Positions 63,332 through 64,000 of a stretch of DNA of 64,000 nucleotides are shown here, piece after piece; positions within the stretch are counted from its first letter, which is position 1; the number at the start of each line of letters is the position of its first letter. The position numbers were made by a program, and so were the translations under genes. The DNA is from Novosphingobium taihuense (lineage in GTDB: Bacteria; Pseudomonadota; Alphaproteobacteria; Sphingomonadales; Sphingomonadaceae), in the NCBI RefSeq assembly GCF_007830315.1, contig NZ_VLKJ01000012.1, positions 1 through 64,000 of the forward strand. The letters run 5' to 3'. Below the pieces are notes generated by a model. That model had not been told where the DNA came from and made no database searches. It was given only the letters and a program-made list of their open reading frames with translations.

Positions 63332-64000
63332 GGATTACCGCACGGGCGCTCGCGCCTGCCGTTGCCCTGCTGGCGCTGCCTGCCCATGCGCAGGAGGTGA
63401 AAGCCGACGAGAAGGGGCTGACGCTGGAAGCAGGGCCACTGGAACTCAACCTCGGCGGGCGGCTCCATCTTGATGCCAGCGTGTTCGACGAACCCGATGT
63501 GCCGCGCACCGGTACCACCAGCGGCGACGTGCGCCGCGCCCGCATCGAACTTTCAGGGCGGGTAGCCAATGTGCTGCGCTTTCGCGTCGATCGCGAGTTT
63601 GCAGGGGCCAAGGGCTGGCGCAACGTCTGGGCCTCGATCGAGCCGGTCAAGAACCTGGAGATCAAGGGTGGCAACATGATCGTGCCGTTCTCGCTCGAAG
63701 ACCTGCAAAGCTCGAACGTCACTCCTTTTGCCGAACGGTCGATGGCATCGGCGCTCACCGGGGGTTTTGGTCTGGGCGGTGCGGTGTCGACCGGCGGCAA
63801 GCACTGGAGCGCGAGCCTCGGCTATTTTACCGATGCGCTGGCAAATGAAGAAGGCCGCACCACCGAACGCGGCAAGGGCGTGGTCGGACGAGTCACCATA
63901 GCGCCCATACGCACGCGCAACACCGTGCTGCACTTTGGCATCGGCGGTGAACAGCGCACCTTTTCGGCCACCGAGCGCGTGCGCTTTACCGCCGATCCGG
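63328..64000 (+). CDS. Phosphate-selective-type porin (OprO/P), cut by window end
   Basis: First 224 residues visible: signal peptide ending near PAHAQE, then LELNLGGRLHLDASVF, DVRRARIELSGRV and FRVDREFAGAKGWRNVWASIEPV, the N-terminal strands of the porin O/P family. The C-terminus is outside the window. Overlaps the hydrolase gene, so export and hydrolysis may serve the same substrate. Confidence 0.88.
   Translation, partial: MRITARALAPAVALLALPAHAQEVKADEKGLTLEAGPLELNLGGRLHLDASVFDEPDVPRTGTTSGDVRRARIELSGRVANVLRFRVDREFAGAKGWRNVWASIEPVKNLEIKGGNMIVPFSLEDLQSSNVTPFAERSMASALTGGFGLGGAVSTGGKHWSASLGYFTDALANEEGRTTERGKGVVGRVTIAPIRTRNTVLHFGIGGEQRTFSATERVRFTADP

Overview
The window is high-GC, tightly packed chromosomal DNA. 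Gene content (cckA with a DUF2062 neighbour, NasT/NasS nitrate control, poly-HAMP soluble chemoreceptors, Csu-type pili, a DUF1905 protein) points to an alphaproteobacterium of the Sphingomonadaceae, most likely Novosphingobium or a close relative. The genus is an inference from protein style and not a database match.

Layout. 1-333: end of an IS5-type insertion sequence. 361-9913: housekeeping block with a lytic transglycosylase, dapA, smpB, a DUF2062 membrane protein and cckA, then a structured intergenic RNA that looks like 6S RNA, an oxidoreductase, a DUF1905 protein, a cyclophilin-like protein and tRNA-Ser(GGA). 10073-11775: an ABC-2 exporter. 11798-15973: RNA repair locus rtcBA with its divergent CARF/sigma-54 activator rtcR and a near-consensus -24/-12 promoter. 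16134-27845: a ten-gene minus-strand chemosensory operon (STAS, cheY, cheA, cheW, mcp, cheW, mcp, cheR, cheB, a large helical accessory protein) whose two receptors lack membrane segments and carry 90-residue repeats.

28049-41828: a complete assimilatory nitrate locus. nasT (ANTAR antiterminator) and nasS (nitrate sensor) come first. Then come nrtA-nrtB-nrtCD (ABC uptake) and an outer-membrane porin, then nirB-nirD-nasA-cobA (nitrate and nitrite reduction plus siroheme synthesis). Two separate untranslated leaders, one before nrtA and one before nirB, each hold a pair of A1/G4 hexaloop hairpins. The second hairpin of each overlaps an intrinsic terminator, so NasT should control both transcription units by the same antitermination switch.

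42014-49642: a small unknown protein, rlmJ, then a second signalling cluster of a CHASE3-GAF hybrid kinase with three receivers, a CheR-type methyltransferase, a stand-alone CheB methylesterase and a receiver-kinase. 49703-52805: a TetR regulator next to a two-subunit C-glycoside deglycosidase, and a divergent lycopene-cyclase-like flavoprotein. 52806-58863: an AT-rich control region and a six-gene Csu-type chaperone-usher pilus operon, followed by a small secreted protein and a barrel protein with a Ser/Gly/Asp-rich insert. 60424-64000: an overlapping, poorly characterised operon of a P-loop protein, an ABC-exporter membrane domain without its ATPase, an alpha/beta hydrolase and a phosphate-selective-type porin cut by the window end.
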